This document shows, piece after piece, positions 60,981-64,000 of a stretch of DNA of 64,000 nucleotides. Made by a program: the position numbers and the translations under genes. Numbering within the stretch: position 1 is the stretch's first letter; every line of letters starts with the position of its first letter. The stretch lies in assembly GCF_031348265.1 (NCBI RefSeq), contig NZ_CP133771.1:1116001-1180000 (forward strand). The letters are read 5' to 3'. This DNA is from Streptomyces collinus (GTDB lineage Bacteria > Actinomycetota > Actinomycetes > Streptomycetales > Streptomycetaceae). The notes below the pieces were generated by a model, which worked only from the letters and a program-made list of their open reading frames with translations, was not told where the DNA came from and did no database searches.

Positions 60981-61766
60981 TCACCCGTCCGGCTGGCACC
61001 GGGGGCACCACACCGTGCCCCGCCCGGCCATACGGGACCTGCGCAGGCCGGTGCCGCAGCGCGGGCACGTCGGGTCCCGGTCGCCCCGGTGGCCGGTGAG
61101 CCAAGTGTCACGCGGGGGTACGCAACCGGCGGTGACGGAGGAGCGCAGGGTGCGCCGCATTTCGCTGAAGAGACGACGGCGGTCCTCCTGGGTCAGGTCA
61201 CGCGCCCCCAGGTCCGGGCGCAGCCGGGCCCGCCACAGGATCTCGTCGGCGAGCAGATTGCCGAGGCCGGCAAGGACGGACTGGTCGGTGAGGGCCGTCT
61301 TGAGATGCCCGCGGCGCGATGAGAGCACCTCCTCGAACTCCGTACGGTCCACCGCCAGGGCGTCGGGCCCCTGCCGCCGCAGCAGCCGCTCCACGTCGGA
61401 CTCGTCGTGGGCCAGCCAGAGCCCCTGCAGTTTGCGCTGGTCACGGAAGCGCAGCTGACGGCCGCCTCCCAGGGTGAACAGGACTCGGTCATGCGCTTCG
61501 ACGGGATCATCGGCCTGACCGCACACCAGCCGCCCCGTCATGCCGAAGTGCAGTACGAGGGTGGGGCCGCCGGTGCGGGCCAGCAACCACTTGCCGTGCC
61601 GCTGCGGCGCGCCGAAACGCCGTCCCTCCAGCGCCTCCCGCAGTCCCCCGGCGTCGACCCCGTGCAGGACGCCCGGGTCCCGCACCTCGACGCGCCGGAT
61701 GACGCGTCCCTTCGCGCAGGACTGGAGCACCTGCCGGAAGCCCTCGACGTCGGGGAGCTCGGGCAC
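60981..61766 (-). CDS. Fpg/Nei family DNA glycosylase
   Basis: A 261-residue base-excision repair glycosylase/AP lyase. The N-terminus is PELPDVE, with the catalytic Pro2 and Glu3; the central H2TH region has QSVLAGLGNLLADEILW; the C-terminus holds a zinc finger (CPRCGTGL, then TVWCPRC) with the DNA-binding Arg in RMAGRGTVW. It removes oxidised bases. It sits 10 bp after the VOC gene on the same strand and is likely co-transcribed. Whether it is Fpg- or Nei-type (8-oxoG or pyrimidine) cannot be settled by eye. Confidence 0.92.
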   Translation of the reverse strand: MPELPDVEGFRQVLQSCAKGRVIRRVEVRDPGVLHGVDAGGLREALEGRRFGAPQRHGKWLLARTGGPTLVLHFGMTGRLVCGQADDPVEAHDRVLFTLGGGRQLRFRDQRKLQGLWLAHDESDVERLLRRQGPDALAVDRTEFEEVLSSRRGHLKTALTDQSVLAGLGNLLADEILWRARLRPDLGARDLTQEDRRRLFSEMRRTLRSSVTAGCVPPRDTWLTGHRGDRDPTCPRCGTGLRRSRMAGRGTVWCPRCQPDG

Positions 61767-61776
61767 GGCCGGTGGG

Positions 61777-62148
61777 TCAGGTTTCCTGGAGGACGGACAG
61801 CACGTTCCCCGCGGGGTCGGTGAACCAGGCGATCAGCGGGCCGCCGCCGCGGAAGATGCCCTTGTCGTCCGTCTTGAGGTGGTCGTAGCGCTCGAAGCGC
61901 ACCCCTTTCCCGGCCAGCTCGTCGACCGCGGCCTCGATGTCGTCGACCGGGAAGTTGAGGATGGTGAACGTGGCCGGGGTGTGGTCCGGCTTGGGATAGA
62001 CCAGGGTGTCCCGGTCACCCGCGAGGTGCAGGATCAGCATCCCGTTCTCCTCCGACACGCGAAGCCCGAGCGTGTCTGCGTAGAACGCCCTGGCCGCCTC
62101 GATGTCGTTCACCGAGAACCCACTGAACGCCTTCGTCGTACCGAACAT
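61777..62148 (-). CDS. VOC (glyoxalase/bleomycin-resistance fold) protein
   Basis: A 123-residue single vicinal-oxygen-chelate unit: [21 protein letters not shown] opens the fold, MLILHLAG and [25 protein letters not shown] the middle, and [14 protein letters not shown] the end. Likely metal ligands are His/Glu positions near HL and in NVLSV, but Glu-rich ends are not decisive. Substrate unknown. It lies 10 bp upstream of the glycosylase on the same strand. Confidence 0.88.
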   Translation of the reverse strand: MFGTTKAFSGFSVNDIEAARAFYADTLGLRVSEENGMLILHLAGDRDTLVYPKPDHTPATFTILNFPVDDIEAAVDELAGKGVRFERYDHLKTDDKGIFRGGGPLIAWFTDPAGNVLSVLQET

Positions 62149-62247
62149 GATCGCCTCCCGGGGACAGTCTCCTCAGGGGAGGACCCGGGCGCATCCGGAA
62201 ACTCATCGGTCAGCGGGCCGACCAGCGGTGATGCCGTACCGCGGGAG

Positions 62248-63228
62248 TCACCCGGCCGGACGACGGCCTCTGCGGCGGAGCCAGCTCAGCAGGCCGTGGG
62301 GAGGGGTGGGCTCGGGAGGTGCGGGCCGTTCCGCCACCGGAGCCGGGGCCGGGGTCGGGGTCGAGGCCGGGGTCGCGGTCGCGGTCGGGGTCGCGGTCGC
62401 GGTCGGCGTGAGCGGACGAGGTCCGGGCGGAGGTGTCGGGAGGAGCCCTTCCGCCACGGGGTGCCGGCGTCGGGCCTCCTCCAGCGTGTGGGCCAGGTCC
62501 GCGCGGAACCAGGAAACCTCGTCCGGCTCGCTCGCCGTCATCAGCTCCTCCGCCAGCTCGGCGGCGGCCGAACCCGGTGCGCCGTGCGCCGGGAGCCGAG
62601 GTCGGCGGTCGGCCAGGAGCGCACGCTCCCGGGGGTCCGGGACGATGTCCGCCACGTCGGCCGGGTCGAGGAGGCAGGCGACCGCTGCCGCGCGGGCCCA
62701 GGGATCGCCCCCCGCCTCCCGGGTCAGGAATCCGACGTGACGCCCCCGCCAGTTGCGCGGCCGCCGGTCCATTCCGGCCTTCAGCCCTTCCCTGATCTCA
62801 ACGGGGGTGCGACGGGCGGTCAGCAACCCGGCGTTGCTCCTCTCGGCCGCGAACTGCCTCAGCTCTTCGGCCAGATACAACCAGACGACGGTCCGGTAGC
62901 GGTTGAGGTAGAAGGTCACCGGGACGAGCAGGCCATAGCGCGCGAGGCTCGTGAACCTGGTGGGTGCCACCTCCATGAGCCGGGCTCCCTCGGTGGTGCC
63001 GACGGTCGCGACGCGCTCGCGCAGGATGTCCGGAAACCCCTCCCCGGAGCGCAGCCGGTCGATCTCGGCCCGGGCGACGCGCCGGCCCCCGCCTCCTTCG
63101 TCGGGAACGGTCCGGATGAGCCCCAGGTTCACTGCGAGCTCGAACTCTCCCCGCTTCAGGTCCAGTTCCCGGGCGGCCCGGCTGGGGGCGCAGGTGGGGC
63201 GGTCGGGTGTCGTGCCGGTGCGTGACAT
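62248..63228 (-). CDS. DUF6397 family protein with N-terminal HTH-like fold
   Basis: A 326-residue protein that I recognise as DUF6397, a Streptomyces family of unknown function. Residues about 15-65 resemble a MerR/excisionase-like HTH (SRAARELDLKRGEFELAVNLGLI). The middle is alpha-helical and basic with RRPRNWRGRHVGFL. A tail of about 45 residues is Pro/Thr/Ala repeats (TATATPTATATP), followed by a basic WLRRRGRRPAG end. The ATG follows GGGGGAG at 7 nt. No partner gene is evident. Confidence 0.75.
   Translation of the reverse strand: MSRTGTTPDRPTCAPSRAARELDLKRGEFELAVNLGLIRTVPDEGGGGRRVARAEIDRLRSGEGFPDILRERVATVGTTEGARLMEVAPTRFTSLARYGLLVPVTFYLNRYRTVVWLYLAEELRQFAAERSNAGLLTARRTPVEIREGLKAGMDRRPRNWRGRHVGFLTREAGGDPWARAAAVACLLDPADVADIVPDPRERALLADRRPRLPAHGAPGSAAAELAEELMTASEPDEVSWFRADLAHTLEEARRRHPVAEGLLPTPPPGPRPLTPTATATPTATATPASTPTPAPAPVAERPAPPEPTPPHGLLSWLRRRGRRPAG
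62342..62410. repeat. GTCGCG/GTCGGG hexanucleotide repeat in DUF6397 gene
   Basis: About ten near-copies of a six-base unit (GGGGCC, GGGGTC, CGCGGTC types) encode the Thr/Ala/Pro-rich tail. The number of units may differ between strains. Confidence 0.7.
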
Positions 63229-63414
63229 GGTCGGTCTCCCCCGTGGAGTCAGAGTCAGCGGCTCACTGCCGCGTGCGATCGCCGTGTGCGGCCGCCGTAC
63301 GCGATCGCCCGTCTGCACTTCGCCGTCTGCGATCGCCGTGAAAAGACCGTAGCCGGTTCGGCGCATCGCGTGGCGAGCCTGTGGATAACTCCACGGGGAT
63401 GACGAACGTGCAGG

Positions 63415-63828
63415 TCAGAGGTCCGTGATCGGTTTCGGTTCGGGCTGGCGTGCGTCCACGTCGAGGTGCTCGCCGACCCGGTTGACCAGCAGTGTCATCT
63501 CGTAGGCGATCTGGCCGATGTCGGCCTCCGCGCCGCTGAGTACGCACAGACAGCTGCCCGTGCCGGCCGCGGTGACGAAGAGCACCGCGTCGTCGAACTC
63601 GATCATCGTCTGGCGGACGCTGCCCGCGCCGAAGTGCCGTCCGGAGCCCTTTGCCAGGCTGTGCAGCCCGGACGACACGGCCGCGAGGTGCTCGGCGTCC
63701 TCGCGGCGCAGTCCGGTGCTCGCGCCGGTCACCAGGCCGTCGTTGGACAGGACGAGTGCGTGCCGCACCTCGTGGACGCGCTCGGTCAGGTCGTCCAGCA
63801 GCCAGTCGAGTCCCTGGTTCTGCGCCAT
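63415..63828 (-). CDS. Roadblock/LC7 domain protein (CvnB-like)
   Basis: A 137-residue roadblock/LC7 protein: LDWLLDDLTERVHEVRHALVLSNDGLVTGAS opens the fold, FDDAVLFVTAAGTGSCLCVLSG closes it. In Streptomyces such proteins are CvnB in conservons (with a sensor kinase CvnA, CvnC, a GTPase CvnD and often a CYP157). None of those genes is adjacent in the window, so it is a stand-alone copy or a partial conservon. The ATG follows GGAGA/GGAAG. Confidence 0.87.
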   Translation of the reverse strand: MAQNQGLDWLLDDLTERVHEVRHALVLSNDGLVTGASTGLRREDAEHLAAVSSGLHSLAKGSGRHFGAGSVRQTMIEFDDAVLFVTAAGTGSCLCVLSGAEADIGQIAYEMTLLVNRVGEHLDVDARQPEPKPITDL

Positions 63829-63932
63829 CTTCCGGTCTCCCCGTTTTCTCCCCGTGTGATTCCCCTCCTGGCCGGAGGATCTCCATCTCAGCCTTCCCCA
63901 CGACCGCGGCCGGGGCAAGGAGGATGGGAGCC

Positions 63933-64000
63933 ATGGCAGAGAAGATGACCGACGCGCAATGGCGGGAGTTCATTTCCCACGGCACCCGCACCGCGAAGCT
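63933..64000 (+). CDS. PPOX-class F420-dependent enzyme, N-terminus only
   Basis: Only the first 22 codons are in the window: MAEKMTDAQWREFISHGTRT then AKL. This opening (MTDAxWREFxxHGTRTxKL) is typical of actinobacterial PPOX-class, F420-dependent flavin-like split-barrel proteins. AAGGAGG lies 8 nt before the ATG. It is divergent from the roadblock gene. Everything beyond the window edge is unknown. Confidence 0.65.
   Translation, partial: MAEKMTDAQWREFISHGTRTAK

Overview
The window is about 73% GC by eye, has strong third-position GC bias and many GTG starts, and carries typical actinobacterial families: paired SpoIIE-type phosphatases, an AfsR-type regulator, an ECF sigma factor with a fused C-terminal domain, secreted polysaccharide enzymes, DUF779, DUF5709 and DUF6397. 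It reads as a Streptomyces chromosome segment, probably accessory or arm-proximal rather than core. No rRNA, tRNA, CRISPR array, phage or intact insertion sequence was recognised.

Layout. 1-9 kb: the tail of an AfsR/SARP-type regulator, a DUF5701 gene, an AraC regulator, an alpha/beta hydrolase, a phosphotransferase, a divergent Lrp/LysE pair and a PAS-GAF-SpoIIE-ATPase signalling protein. 9-13 kb: an SDR remnant, then a tight two-gene unit of an ATP-grasp ligase and a CocE/NonD hydrolase, ending in a strong hairpin. 13-18 kb: DUF779, an SRPBCC protein, a secreted chorismate mutase and a Tat-exported GH115 xylan glucuronidase. 17.7-19.2 kb: an ECF41-like sigma factor divergent from a carboxymuconolactone decarboxylase/AhpD-like gene, with a good candidate ECF41 promoter between them. 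19.5-25.1 kb: a compact terpene unit of P450, terpene synthase (with an unusual NSE motif) and a large ATP-binding LuxR-like regulator. 25.2-27.2 kb: a secreted protein with two tandem CE2/SGNH esterase units under a perfect CebR box.

27-36 kb: an MFS exporter divergent from an atypical LuxR response regulator, a P450 without ExxR, an NDH-2/AIF-like flavoprotein and a ribose-type ABC importer. 36-46 kb: a second SpoIIE protein, a YjbQ protein, a secreted serine hydrolase, a flavin monooxygenase with 42-bp repeats at its end, an MltG-like lytic transglycosylase, and an ABC exporter divergent from its likely MarR repressor. 46-54 kb: a dicarboxylate symporter, a PNGase A-like glycoamidase, an L,D-transpeptidase with an apparent frameshift and a heterodimeric ABC exporter with one degenerate ATP site. 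54-64 kb: DUF5709, zinc-free L31, a membrane protein, a DUF3516 helicase, TesB, a DMT transporter, a deleted SDR gene, an Fpg/Nei glycosylase, a VOC protein, DUF6397, a roadblock protein and the start of an F420-type PPOX gene.

Together, GH115, the tandem CE2 esterase with its cellobiose-type operator and PNGase A suggest decay of plant cell-wall material. The P450/terpene synthase/regulator unit is the most likely specialised-metabolite locus. The ATP-grasp/CocE pair is the clearest enzymatic unit for which I can name no product.
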